Source of the DNA: Halieaceae bacterium
GTDB taxonomy: Bacteria; Pseudomonadota; Gammaproteobacteria; Pseudomonadales; Halieaceae
Length of the DNA stretch: 57,999 bases
Assembly: GCA_902613175.1 (NCBI GenBank)
Contig: CACMGJ010000011.1
Location: 1 to 57,999, forward strand
Direction of reading: 5' to 3'
Part shown: positions 1-8,348 of the stretch, piece after piece
Numbering within the stretch: the stretch's first letter is position 1
Layout of the letters: the number at the start of each line of letters is the position of its first letter
The notes under the pieces: generated by a model
What the model was told of the DNA's origin: nothing
Seen by the model: the letters and a program-made list of their open reading frames with translations, nothing else
Databases searched by the model: none
Translations under genes and position numbers: made by a program

Positions 1-2
1 TT

Positions 3-1412
3 TCGCTAGATCGTGAGGGCCAAATTGTGGCGGCAGTCTCGGACTTTATTGCAGAGACCCGATTTCGTGTCCTTGACCCCGAGGGCGTGCGACGCCTGCA
101 AAAGGTATTACCGCTTATTTTGAAGGCGGTGGACGACCAGCGCGATGTCGAGCAGGTGCTGAAGCGATTGCTTTCAATTGTCACCGCGGTCTTGAAGCGC
201 AGTGCCTACCTGGTTCTCCTCAGTGAAAATCCGCTTGCCTTGCGACGCCTCGTTAACTTGGTGAGTCGCAGCGAGCCCATCACGCAAAAACTACTGGGCT
301 CGCCCGAGTTGCTCGATGAGCTTTTGTTCCCGGAACGTCTCCTCAGTATTCCCAGTAAAGACGAGATCAGAGCCTTACTGAACTCTACGCTTGAGCATGT
401 TGATCCTGATGATCTTGAGAGCGCCATGCAGCTCCTCAGACGCTTTAAGGATACGATCGCATTTCGTGTGGCTTGCAGCGAACTCGAGGGTGTGATCTCG
501 CTGATGAAAGTCAGTGACAACCTAAGCTTTCTTGCCGAGGTAATTGTCGAACGAGCGGTGACTATTGCCTACGATCAGCTGGTTGAAAAATATGGCGAGC
601 CGAGTGGTGATGCTGGTTTCTGTGTCATGGCCTATGGGAAGTTGGGCGGTCTTGAGCTCAGCTATGAGTCGGATTTGGATTTGGTGTTCGTCTCGACGGG
701 AGAAAATGGCACTACCGCAGGTGCCAGGCCTATAGAGACTCAACGCTTCTTTACGCGTCTGGCACAACGAGTGATTCATATTTTATCGACCAACATGATG
801 GGCGGGCGTCTGTATGAGGTCGATTTAAGGTTACGACCTAACGGTGATTCAGGTCTTGTGGTTACTTCTGCTCAGGCGTTGGAGCGTTATTTAAAGCACG
901 ATGCATGGACTTGGGAACATCAGGCGTTGGTGAGGGCGCGCGTTGTTGCGGGTGCGCCGGAACTCGTCACACAGGGGGAGGCCCTTCGGGCGGAGGTATT
1001 GTCGACACGTCGTGACGATGTGTCGCTTGCCGATGACGTCACTGCGATGCGGAAAAAAATGCGGGACCATTCGCCAGCTGTTGGCGATGCGTCGCGTCGA
1101 GTAGCGCTGAAATACGGGCGCGGCGGTATTGTCGATATCGAATTTGTGGTCCAATACCTTGTGCTTAAACATGCGGCGCACTATCGCGACGTTGGGCGTT
1201 GGTCGGACGTGGTCCGGATACTCGAGGCCCTCGAAGCCTGCAGAATTTTAAGTTCAAGTGACGCAAATAGCCTCAAGGAAGCGTATCTAGGCTTGCGGTC
1301 GTCAGTGCATCGAGCTGCGGTATCGAACGCATCTTACGGTGACTCGGTTGAAACCGATGAGTTAATGAAGCAGGCCAGTGCAGTGTGCACGCGTTTGCTG
1401 CCGAATTTGTAA
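3..1412 (+). CDS. glnE: Glutamine synthetase adenylyltransferase GlnE, 3' part
   Basis: GlnE attaches AMP to, and removes it from, a tyrosine of glutamine synthetase in response to nitrogen status. The reading frame is open from the window edge at base 3, so the first visible residues continue an upstream gene; about 470 of the roughly 950 residues usual for the family are here. The motif GKLGGLELSYESDLDLVF is the nucleotidyltransferase signature with its Asp pair, so this is the C-terminal adenylylating half plus the trailing helical domain. The target enzyme, glnA, is at the other end of this window. An ilvE gene follows 41 bases after the stop, the order I know from Pseudomonas. No internal start is needed; the GTG at base 27 is just a valine codon of the longer protein. 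Confidence 0.93.
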   Translation, partial: SLDREGQIVAAVSDFIAETRFRVLDPEGVRRLQKVLPLILKAVDDQRDVEQVLKRLLSIVTAVLKRSAYLVLLSENPLALRRLVNLVSRSEPITQKLLGSPELLDELLFPERLLSIPSKDEIRALLNSTLEHVDPDDLESAMQLLRRFKDTIAFRVACSELEGVISLMKVSDNLSFLAEVIVERAVTIAYDQLVEKYGEPSGDAGFCVMAYGKLGGLELSYESDLDLVFVSTGENGTTAGARPIETQRFFTRLAQRVIHILSTNMMGGRLYEVDLRLRPNGDSGLVVTSAQALERYLKHDAWTWEHQALVRARVVAGAPELVTQGEALRAEVLSTRRDDVSLADDVTAMRKKMRDHSPAVGDASRRVALKYGRGGIVDIEFVVQYLVLKHAAHYRDVGRWSDVVRILEALEACRILSSSDANSLKEAYLGLRSSVHRAAVSNASYGDSVETDELMKQASAVCTRLLPNL

Positions 1413-1415
1413 TGA

Positions 1416-1434
1416 CTCGCGAGCCATTCGCGAG
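1416..1434 (+). other. Perfect hairpin between glnE and ilvE
   Basis: CTCGCGA and TCGCGAG form a 7-bp perfect stem around a 5-base loop just after the glnE stop. No T-run follows, so it does not look like a Rho-independent terminator. It could mark an RNA processing or transcript-end stabilising point between the two genes. Confidence 0.4.
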
Positions 1435-1453
1435 AGGTGAATAAGGAATAATT

Positions 1454-2380
1454 ATGGACCTGTCTAAGCTGACCGGATCTATCTGGCTAGACGGCGAGCT
1501 CGTCCCTTGGGAAGAGGCCAAAGTACATGTGTTAACGCATACCTTCCACTACGGTCTCGGTGTCTTTGAGGGCGTGAGGGCCTACGCTACCGAGGGTGAT
1601 GGCACCTGTATCTTTCGGTTGAATGAACACACTGACCGACTCTTCCGATCCGCAAAAATTTTGCAGATGGACATGCCTTACGACCAGGACGCCCTGAACG
1701 AAGCGCAGCGCGAGGTGGTTCGTGTCAATGGTCTAGACGAGGCGTATGTCAGGCCCATGTGTTTCCTGGGTTCAGAGGGCATGGGACTTCGTGCGGATAA
1801 CCTAAAAACCCACGTTATGGTGGCCGCCTGGTCATGGCCTTCGTACATGAACCCGGAGGCCCGGGACCGCGGTATTCGGGTGCGTACCTCGAGCTACACC
1901 CGACATCACGTGAACATCACCATGTGCAAGGCAAAGGCAAATGGTAACTACATAAACTCTATTTTGGCTCTGCGCGAAGCGCTTGATGCAGGCTGTGAAG
2001 AAGCGCTTCTTCTGGATAATGAGGGCTATGTGGCTGAAGGCAGTGGCGAGAATGTCTTTATAGTGCGAGACGGGACGATTTATACGCCTGAACTCACATC
2101 CTGTTTAGAGGGAATTACGCGCGACAGTATCTTCAGAATTGCGGCTGATCTTGGCTATCAGATTAAGGAACGAAGAATCACCCGAGATGAGGTGTATGTG
2201 GCTGATGAGGCGTTCTTTACGGGCACTGCGGCCGAGGTAGTGCCCATCCGCGAGCTCGATGGCCGGGCAATTGGTTCCGGTAGCCGTGGCCCTCTGACAG
2301 CGCAACTGCAATCGATTTACTTCGATACGGTTCGCGGTCGCGAGTCACAATATGGAGCGTGGCTAACACCGGTGAGTTAA
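1454..2380 (+). CDS. ilvE: Branched-chain amino acid aminotransferase
   Basis: This cytosolic PLP-dependent class IV aminotransferase catalyses the last step of leucine, isoleucine and valine synthesis, passing the amino group from glutamate to the branched 2-oxo acids. The 308-residue length is that of the IlvE family. Visible signatures are HTFHYGLGVFEGVRAY near residues 29-44, the KANGNY segment near residue 161 that carries the PLP lysine, and EGSGENVFIV, which contacts the cofactor phosphate. The ATG is preceded by an AAGGAA-type ribosome site. It lies 41 bases after glnE in the same direction. D-amino acid transaminase and aminodeoxychorismate lyase are related folds, but the N-terminal motif fits IlvE better. 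Confidence 0.93.
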   Translation: MDLSKLTGSIWLDGELVPWEEAKVHVLTHTFHYGLGVFEGVRAYATEGDGTCIFRLNEHTDRLFRSAKILQMDMPYDQDALNEAQREVVRVNGLDEAYVRPMCFLGSEGMGLRADNLKTHVMVAAWSWPSYMNPEARDRGIRVRTSSYTRHHVNITMCKAKANGNYINSILALREALDAGCEEALLLDNEGYVAEGSGENVFIVRDGTIYTPELTSCLEGITRDSIFRIAADLGYQIKERRITRDEVYVADEAFFTGTAAEVVPIRELDGRAIGSGSRGPLTAQLQSIYFDTVRGRESQYGAWLTPVS

Positions 2381-2403
2381 CACCAAAATAAAAGGGGGTC
2401 GTG

Positions 2404-3225
2404 ATGGGGGCATCTACGGGCAAACTGGCGAGCGAGCGGTTTTTTAGGTCCTGGTCTTGTGAAGATACCGCAAAAGGCGTTGTTCTTATCAGCCACGGGC
2501 TGGGCGAGCACTCGGGACGTTACAATCACGTAGCGCAAGCCCTTACGGCAAACCGCCTCCACGTTTATGCACTGGATCATATTGGGCATGGACAGTCTCC
2601 CGGGAAGCGCGCGTTTATTGAGTCATTCAGTGATCTTACCGCCGGGGTGGCTGAGCTTAGATCCCATATTGCGTCTGAGCGCCCCGATCTCCCGGTTGTG
2701 TTGATTGGGCACAGTATGGGCGGGCTTATCGCCACACGAACCGTACTCGATGCAGCGCCCGACTATCAGACCCTGATCCTGACAGGGCCACTGCTAGGCG
2801 TGCCTACGCCACCGCCGGCGTGGCAGACCTGGTTACTGAGAACGCTGAGCGCCCTATTCCCTGCCGCCAAAGCCCTGGAGATTGACGCAAGCGCCGTTTC
2901 TCGTGATCAGGCTGTGGTCGATGATTATGTCGCTGATCCACTGGTTCATCATGAGAACATCCCTGCCCGAACCGTGTTGTCGCTGTTCGACGAGGCGAGT
3001 GCCGTCCTCGGACGAGCAAGTGAGATTTCTCTGCCAACATTATTGCTGCACGGTGAGAAAGATGAACTGACATCCGTACCGGCGTCGCGCCAGTTTATGG
3101 CTGATTTGAGTGCGACTGATAAGCACATCACGGTCTATCCGGGCATGTATCACGAGTTGTTCAACGAGCCCGAACAAGAACACATTATTCGCACCTGTCT
3201 GGATTGGATAGCTGCCCGCTTGTAA
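2404..3225 (+). CDS. Alpha/beta hydrolase, monoacylglycerol lipase/lysophospholipase-like
   Basis: This is a serine hydrolase of the PldB/monoglyceride lipase type (Hydrolase_4), expected to hydrolyse a lipid monoester in the cytosol or at the membrane. SHGLGEHSGRY near the N-terminus gives the oxyanion loop. GHSMGG is the nucleophile elbow, LHGEKDELTS supplies the acidic residue and MYHELFNE the histidine, so the triad looks complete. A GTG lies directly before the ATG; the AGGGGG element ending at 2398 is better spaced for the ATG at 2404, so I chose that start. It follows ilvE closely and precedes the glycosyltransferase cluster. The physiological substrate cannot be read from the sequence. 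Confidence 0.82.
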   Translation: MGASTGKLASERFFRSWSCEDTAKGVVLISHGLGEHSGRYNHVAQALTANRLHVYALDHIGHGQSPGKRAFIESFSDLTAGVAELRSHIASERPDLPVVLIGHSMGGLIATRTVLDAAPDYQTLILTGPLLGVPTPPPAWQTWLLRTLSALFPAAKALEIDASAVSRDQAVVDDYVADPLVHHENIPARTVLSLFDEASAVLGRASEISLPTLLLHGEKDELTSVPASRQFMADLSATDKHITVYPGMYHELFNEPEQEHIIRTCLDWIAARL

Positions 3226-3349
3226 GTGGGTTCGTTCACTCAATGGTTGTGTTGATGCCAATCCGCGGTTGTCCGCTTCACACCCTATTGGCATACTCCC
3301 TGCCAACTTCTGGGTGCCCACAGTGAATTCGCAAGCTTCTAACACATTG

Positions 3350-4603
3350 ATGTCGCAGACGTCTGTGGTGCCTGATGCGCCGCTCAACATTGCACTTTTG
3401 GGCTATCGGTCTGCCCCGCATTCGGGTGGACAGGGTATCTACCTAAAATACCTTTCCCGCTCATTGGCTCGAAGGGGTCACAAGGTGACCGTGATCTCGG
3501 GCCCTCCCTACCCTCAGCTCGACCCGGAAGTCACACTGGTTCGTTTACCCAGCCTGGATTTGTATGAGCACGGCTTAAGGTCCATACGCCCGATACAACT
3601 ACTATCGCGGCTAGAGCGCATCGAATGGTTTAGTAAGTTGACCGGCGGTTTTGCCGAGCCTTACACTTTTGGTGAGCGTGTGAAGCGCTGGTTCGTAGGG
3701 CGGGAATCTGAGTTCGATATCATTCACGACAACCAGACGATTGCTGACGGAATTCTTAGTTTGCAGTATCGTGGGCTGCCCCTGGTGACGACGATTCACC
3801 ATCCCATCACTAAAGATTACCGGGTAGCCCTTGCCGCTGAGCCACGCTGGCACATGCGGCTTTTAATTCATCGCTGGCACAGTTTTTTGCGCATGCAAAA
3901 ACGTGTGGCACCTCAGTTGAAATCGGTCGTCACGGTTTCCGATGCCTCAGCGACGGACATTAGTGACGATTTTAATGTTGATCGCTCGGCGATTTCGGTG
4001 ATGCATCTTGGCGTCGATACTGAGCTATTTAGGCCGCTCCCTGAAGCGGAACGCGAGCCGCATCGATTGATGACCACAGCATCAGCCGACGCGCCACTTA
4101 AAGGCTTGGCGGTATTACTGCGTGCCATCGCGTCCCTGCAATCGAGTTATCCTGGAATTCGGCTAACGCTGGTGGGCCGTCCAAAGCCGGGGGGCGATGC
4201 CGAGAAGCTGATCGCATCACTAGGACTAGGGGATGTGGTGGAGAGTTTCAAAGGCATCACTCACGAGGAAATGGTCCAAAAATATGCGAGTGCCTCGGTT
4301 GCCGTGGTGCCCTCTAATTACGAGGGTTTTGGTTTGCCAGCCGTTGAGGCAATGGCATGCGGTGTGCCGCTGGTGTCCACGGATGGGGGCGCCCTCGCTG
4401 AGGTGGTTGAGGATGCCGGTCTGGTCGTTCCCGCGGGTGACAGCGAAGCGCTCGCGGCTGCCATTCGCCAACTGTTTGAGGATGATCAGCTTCGAGACGA
4501 GTATGCCTCTCGCGGCTTATTGAGAGCGGAGCAACACTTTTGTTGGAATCGCTGTGCTGAACGAATGGAAGCCTACTATCGGGAGCGTATCGCCGCATGC
4601 TGA
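3350..4603 (+). CDS. Glycosyltransferase family 4 protein
   Basis: This is a GT-B fold, retaining glycosyltransferase that moves a sugar from a nucleotide-sugar donor. The N-terminal domain has the acceptor-side GGQGIYLKYLSRSLARRGHKVTV pattern (given here as GGQGIY then SRSLARRGHKVTV), and the C-terminal domain has EGFGLPAVEAMACGVP, the donor-binding E-x7-E region. The frame is open further upstream from a TTG at 3269, but the extra 27 residues do not resemble the family, whereas the protein from the ATG at 3350 starts right before the first beta strand. It overlaps the following methyltransferase by 7 bases and belongs with the toroid protein downstream. The target glycan is unknown. Confidence 0.82.
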   Translation: MSQTSVVPDAPLNIALLGYRSAPHSGGQGIYLKYLSRSLARRGHKVTVISGPPYPQLDPEVTLVRLPSLDLYEHGLRSIRPIQLLSRLERIEWFSKLTGGFAEPYTFGERVKRWFVGRESEFDIIHDNQTIADGILSLQYRGLPLVTTIHHPITKDYRVALAAEPRWHMRLLIHRWHSFLRMQKRVAPQLKSVVTVSDASATDISDDFNVDRSAISVMHLGVDTELFRPLPEAEREPHRLMTTASADAPLKGLAVLLRAIASLQSSYPGIRLTLVGRPKPGGDAEKLIASLGLGDVVESFKGITHEEMVQKYASASVAVVPSNYEGFGLPAVEAMACGVPLVSTDGGALAEVVEDAGLVVPAGDSEALAAAIRQLFEDDQLRDEYASRGLLRAEQHFCWNRCAERMEAYYRERIAAC

Positions 4604-5310
4604 CGGTGGACTTCGACTACTTCGACTTGCAGCCGGGGCATGTCTGTGTCGATTTGGGGTGTGGGGAGGGACGTCATTCATTGACGGCCTATCTTCAGGA
4701 CGATGTTACGGTGATTGGCCTCGACTTATCGCATCAGGACTTGAAGACAGCGCAGTCACGCATTGCTGACATGGCGAGTTATAACCCAAAGGGCTCGGTG
4801 GATTTTGCGCAGGCGAATGGCTTGTCGCTTCCTCTGGCAGATCACTCGGTCGATCGACTTATCTGCTCAGAGGTGCTCGAGCACATCCCTAACTACATTG
4901 GGTTTCTAGAAGAGATTGATCGCGTGCTAAAGCCGGACGGACGACTGTGCATTAGTGTGCCACGAAGCTGGCCGGAGCGGGTGTGTTGGTCGCTTTGTGA
5001 TGCGTATAGTCGAACGCCAGGTGGGCATATTAGAATTTTCAATGCCTCGCACCTTAGTCGTGAAATCGAGCGTTACACACTAGCCGAGACGCGTCGCCAT
5101 GGCGCACACGCGCTTCATGTGCCCTATTGGTGGCTCAAGTGCCTGTTTTGGCATGCGAAAACCGAGCCCTTTATTCTCAAGTGGTATCACCGGTTCTTAG
5201 TCTGGGATCTGATGAAGCACCCATGGCTAACCCGCGCGATTGAGGCGGTGACTAATCCTTGGATGGGGAAAAGCGTCGTGCTGTATTTTGATCGGTCAGA
5301 AAAGCATTAG
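4597..5310 (+). CDS. Class I SAM-dependent methyltransferase
   Basis: The protein has the Rossmann-type methyltransferase core: motif I DLGCGEG at residues 19-25, a later acidic LDLSH strand, and an EVLEHIPNYIGFLEEIDRVLKPDGRL block typical of Methyltransf_11 (its parts are EVLEHIP and RVLKPDGRL). It should bind S-adenosylmethionine in the cytosol. The C-terminal third contains aromatic-rich stretches (PYWWLKCLFW, WYHRFLVWDLM) that could sit on a membrane or a lipid acceptor. Its start lies inside the last codons of the glycosyltransferase, indicating translational coupling, and the toroid protein starts 9 bases after its stop. A joint role in making a methylated glycoconjugate is inference. 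Confidence 0.8.
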   Translation: MLTVDFDYFDLQPGHVCVDLGCGEGRHSLTAYLQDDVTVIGLDLSHQDLKTAQSRIADMASYNPKGSVDFAQANGLSLPLADHSVDRLICSEVLEHIPNYIGFLEEIDRVLKPDGRLCISVPRSWPERVCWSLCDAYSRTPGGHIRIFNASHLSREIERYTLAETRRHGAHALHVPYWWLKCLFWHAKTEPFILKWYHRFLVWDLMKHPWLTRAIEAVTNPWMGKSVVLYFDRSEKH

Positions 5311-5319
5311 TATTAGGAC

Positions 5320-6390
5320 ATGAGTCAACGTACTTCTTTGCCTTTTTCTTACCCTGCCGAAGCTCTGCGTCCGACAGTGGATTACCTACTGGCATCGCAG
5401 CGAGAGAATGGCGAGATCCCCTGGTTTGACGGTGGACACACCGATCCCTGGAATCACACAGAGGCCGCAATGGGTCTCAGTATAGCCGGAGAGTTCGTTG
5501 CCGCCGAGCGTGCCTATGATTGGCTTGCCAGTGAGCAGTTAGACGATGGCAGTTGGTGGGCGTCTTACGTTAATGGCACGCCAGCCAATGTAACCCGGCG
5601 CGAAACCAATTACGTTGCCTACATTGCTACCGGTGTATGGCATCACTATTTGATTAGCGAAGATCGAGCTTTCCTCGAGCGACTGTTTCCAACCGTTGAG
5701 CGCGCGATAGATTTTGTCGTGTCGATGCAGTCGGAGCATGGTGAAGTGGCATGGGCTTGCGATACCTCCGGTGGAGCGATGGACGACGCGCTTGTGACCG
5801 GGAGTAGCTCGGTCTATAAGTCGCTCGAGTGTGTGTTGCATATCGCAAGAACAGTTGGTGTTATAAAACCCCAGTGGCGTGAAGCAAGACGAAAGCTTGG
5901 TACGGCGTTGCGGCACCGGCCTGAGCGGTTTGATCGAAACTGGGACAGTAAAGCGCGCTATGCGATGGACTGGTTTTATCCTGTCCTTGCGGGTGTTTTT
6001 CAGGGTGAGCAGGGGCTCGAACGCATCAATGCGCGCTGGCATGAGTTTGTGAAGCCCGGCTTGGGTTGTCGGTGTGAGAATCATCAGCCCTGGGTTACGG
6101 TGGCCGAGTCCTGTGAATTAACCATGGCGCTTCTCAGCGTGGGCGATGTGGCGAGAGCTCAGACACTCTTTGACGGTTTATGGCAATGGCGTGACGAGGC
6201 GGGTGTTTTCTGGACCGGCTACCAGTTTGAAGAAGACGTCTTATGGCCGTTAGAGAAGCCGACCTGGACTTCCGGGGCCGTACTACTGGCAGCGGACGCC
6301 TTGAGCCAGTACACGAGAGCTAGCCGCGTGTTTATCGAGGTTGATAGCAGGGAGCAGCCCAAGCTCGAACGACGTCATCTTCAGGCTTAG
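5320..6390 (+). CDS. Alpha/alpha-toroid protein, prenyltransferase/squalene cyclase-like
   Basis: The 356-residue protein has repeated helical hairpins with short Gly/Trp-rich turns, for example ASQRENGEIPWFDGG, ASEQLDDGSWWASY and SMQSEHGEVAWACD. This is the pattern of the QW/prenyltransferase-type toroid also seen in glycoside hydrolases that act inside a barrel of helices. I do not see the DxDD motif of class II terpene cyclases, so the prenyltransferase label should be taken as fold resemblance only. There is no signal peptide. It is third in a tight run of glycosyltransferase, methyltransferase and this gene, and likely acts on the same product. A sugar-processing toroid enzyme is a fair alternative. 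Confidence 0.65.
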   Translation: MSQRTSLPFSYPAEALRPTVDYLLASQRENGEIPWFDGGHTDPWNHTEAAMGLSIAGEFVAAERAYDWLASEQLDDGSWWASYVNGTPANVTRRETNYVAYIATGVWHHYLISEDRAFLERLFPTVERAIDFVVSMQSEHGEVAWACDTSGGAMDDALVTGSSSVYKSLECVLHIARTVGVIKPQWREARRKLGTALRHRPERFDRNWDSKARYAMDWFYPVLAGVFQGEQGLERINARWHEFVKPGLGCRCENHQPWVTVAESCELTMALLSVGDVARAQTLFDGLWQWRDEAGVFWTGYQFEEDVLWPLEKPTWTSGAVLLAADALSQYTRASRVFIEVDSREQPKLERRHLQA

Positions 6391-6400
6391 TGTCGACCAG

Positions 6401-7018
6401 TTACAGTCGTTTTAAGGCGCGTAGACTCTGAAAGGAGCCCACTTCTTTAAACAGCCCCGATTGTTTTGCGAGTTGCCAGATGGCATGCGGTGCCTGCCCC
6501 CCCTCTGCCACATTGGCGAAGACATCATGGATGACTAGCAGCCCGTCGCGTAGCAGATGCGATAACCAGCCCCGGTAGTCGGTAAGCGCCGCATCTAAAC
6601 TGTGCCCCCCGTCGATAAATAAAAAGCCTAGCGGTGTTGTCCAATGACGAGCGGCCGTTGTCGATGGCGCAACGAGCGGAATAACGACATCCTCGGCCTG
6701 ATAGCGCTTGAGATTGCGTCGGAATTCTGGGAGTGAATCGAAATTTCCTTGATCATCCGTCAGGGCGTCATCGTGAAAAAACTCCCCTACTTGGTGCTCC
6801 TCACTCCCCCGATGATGGTCTACAGCAAAAACAACCGTGTTGGCTTCACGCGCAACATCTGCCAGGTGAAGCGTAGATAGTCCACAATAACTACCAATTT
6901 CCAAGAGTGGACCCACCTGAGCACCGAGTGTCGCCCATTGGCGCAGTTTTTCGGCTTCCTCCATTGGAAGGAAGCCCTTCACATCCTCAAACTCGGTCGC
7001 TGCCATGGTAGGCTCCAT
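6401..7018 (-). CDS. Class I SAM-dependent methyltransferase, Methyltransf_24 type
   Basis: LLEIGSYCGLSTLHLA is the SAM-binding loop and FLFIDGGHSLDAALTDYRGW is the second acidic block typical of the Methyltransf_24 / macrocin and cephalosporin-hydroxylase-like group, many of which modify sugars or small molecules. At 205 residues it is a bare catalytic domain without added modules. Two starts are possible, at 7018 and at the Met four codons later; neither has a decisive ribosome site. It converges on the toroid gene (10 bases between stops) and is divergent from waaA, so its promoter lies in the 52-base gap before waaA. The substrate is unknown; a role with the neighbouring glycan cluster is inference. 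Confidence 0.72.
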   Translation of the reverse strand: MEPTMAATEFEDVKGFLPMEEAEKLRQWATLGAQVGPLLEIGSYCGLSTLHLADVAREANTVVFAVDHHRGSEEHQVGEFFHDDALTDDQGNFDSLPEFRRNLKRYQAEDVVIPLVAPSTTAARHWTTPLGFLFIDGGHSLDAALTDYRGWLSHLLRDGLLVIHDVFANVAEGGQAPHAIWQLAKQSGLFKEVGSFQSLRALKRL

Positions 7019-7070
7019 CTAAAAGCGTCAGTATAAGACGTATCACACCAATCCTCGTAGCATCGACCAT

Positions 7071-8348
7071 ATGGCGCGCCCACTCTACAACTTGCTTATT
7101 ACGGTTTTGACGCCGTTATTCGTGCTGCGCCTGTTCTATAAAAGCCTGCGTGAGCCGCAGTACCGACGTCAGTGGTGGCGACGTTTTGCCCTGGGTCTGC
7201 CAGCGCGAACACGTCCGGGCGATAGGCTCATTTGGGTGCATGCAGTTTCAGTCGGTGAACTACTCGCCGTCGCACCGCTTATCGAGCGCCTGCTAAGCGA
7301 GTGGCCCGATAAGGCTGTTTTGGTGACTAACACAACGCCCACCGGTTCAGCACAGACGCAAAAGTTGTTTGGGGACCGAGTTGAACACACATGGTTTCCC
7401 TTTGATGCACCACTGGTCACGGGTGCGTTCATACGCCATTGGGACCCAAAACTCATCGTCATGGTGGAGACCGAGATTTGGCCGAGTCTGCTGACGTCCG
7501 CAAAGGATCATTCGGTGCCGGTTGCACTGGTCAACGCCCGGCTTTCAGCGCGGTCTGCACGGGGCTATGCCCGCCTTGGAAGCCTAACCACTCGGGCACT
7601 CAATGAATTTGATTTGATTGCCTGTCAATCAAAGTCAGATTTCAGACGATTTCGGAAGATTGGCGCTGACCCCGCAAAGATGCAGGTGGTGGGGAGCATT
7701 AAGTTTGACATTGACCTCGCTACGCGCCGTGTGCAGCTCGAGGAGATTCGTGACGAGCTGGGTGAGGTCATACGTTCTCGTCCGCTGTGGGCGGCGGCGA
7801 GCACGCACCCAGGCGAGGAGCAGTTGGTGATCAAGGCCTACCTCGAACTGCGAGAGCGAGGCCTGAGGACGCGATTACTACTGGCCCCGCGACATCCCAA
7901 TCGCACTCCTGAGATAACCAAGTTGCTTCAGAGTCATGATTTGGAGTATCAGAAGCGTAGCGAGCATGAGCCGTTGACTGACAGTACGGATGTCCTGCTC
8001 ATTGATACGCTGGGGGAGCTGAGTGCCTTCCTAGGCTTGGCCGATGCAGCATTTATTGGTGGCAGTTTGGTGCCGCGTGGTGGACATAACCCCATCGAGG
8101 CGGCGGCATGGGGGTGTGCTGTCATTACAGGCCCTCACGTCATTAACTTTGCCACCATTGTTCGGGATATGGAGCGCGGTGGCGCCATCCGCGTGGTGAA
8201 GGATGAAGACGAGCTCGCGAGCCGACTGGCAAGTGTATGGACTGAGTCAGTGTGTGGCGATGACGCGCAGGTGGCGCGGCGTTTTATCGAGACGCGGCGG
8301 GGAGCGACCCGCCGTCAGCTCGAGCTACTCAAGACCTTGGTGGCCTAG
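7071..8348 (+). CDS. waaA: 3-deoxy-D-manno-octulosonic acid (Kdo) transferase
   Basis: WaaA transfers Kdo from CMP-Kdo to lipid IVA at the inner membrane, the first step of LPS core assembly. The 425-residue length is normal. A hydrophobic N-terminus (LLITVLTPLFVLRLFYKSL) provides membrane association. WVHAVSVGELLA contains the catalytic Glu (residue 63), ETEIWPSLL and the C-terminal GGSLVPRGGHNPIEAAAWG segment bind the nucleotide-sugar. Its stop overlaps that of the convergent tolC by 4 bases. It indicates a Gram-negative cell with Kdo-containing LPS. One or two Kdo additions cannot be told apart from sequence. Confidence 0.93.
   Translation: MARPLYNLLITVLTPLFVLRLFYKSLREPQYRRQWWRRFALGLPARTRPGDRLIWVHAVSVGELLAVAPLIERLLSEWPDKAVLVTNTTPTGSAQTQKLFGDRVEHTWFPFDAPLVTGAFIRHWDPKLIVMVETEIWPSLLTSAKDHSVPVALVNARLSARSARGYARLGSLTTRALNEFDLIACQSKSDFRRFRKIGADPAKMQVVGSIKFDIDLATRRVQLEEIRDELGEVIRSRPLWAAASTHPGEEQLVIKAYLELRERGLRTRLLLAPRHPNRTPEITKLLQSHDLEYQKRSEHEPLTDSTDVLLIDTLGELSAFLGLADAAFIGGSLVPRGGHNPIEAAAWGCAVITGPHVINFATIVRDMERGGAIRVVKDEDELASRLASVWTESVCGDDAQVARRFIETRRGATRRQLELLKTLVA

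Noticed and set aside
5320..6390. True squalene or terpene cyclase
   Set aside because: The DxDD catalytic motif is absent and the surrounding genes point to glycan work, so only the fold resemblance is claimed.
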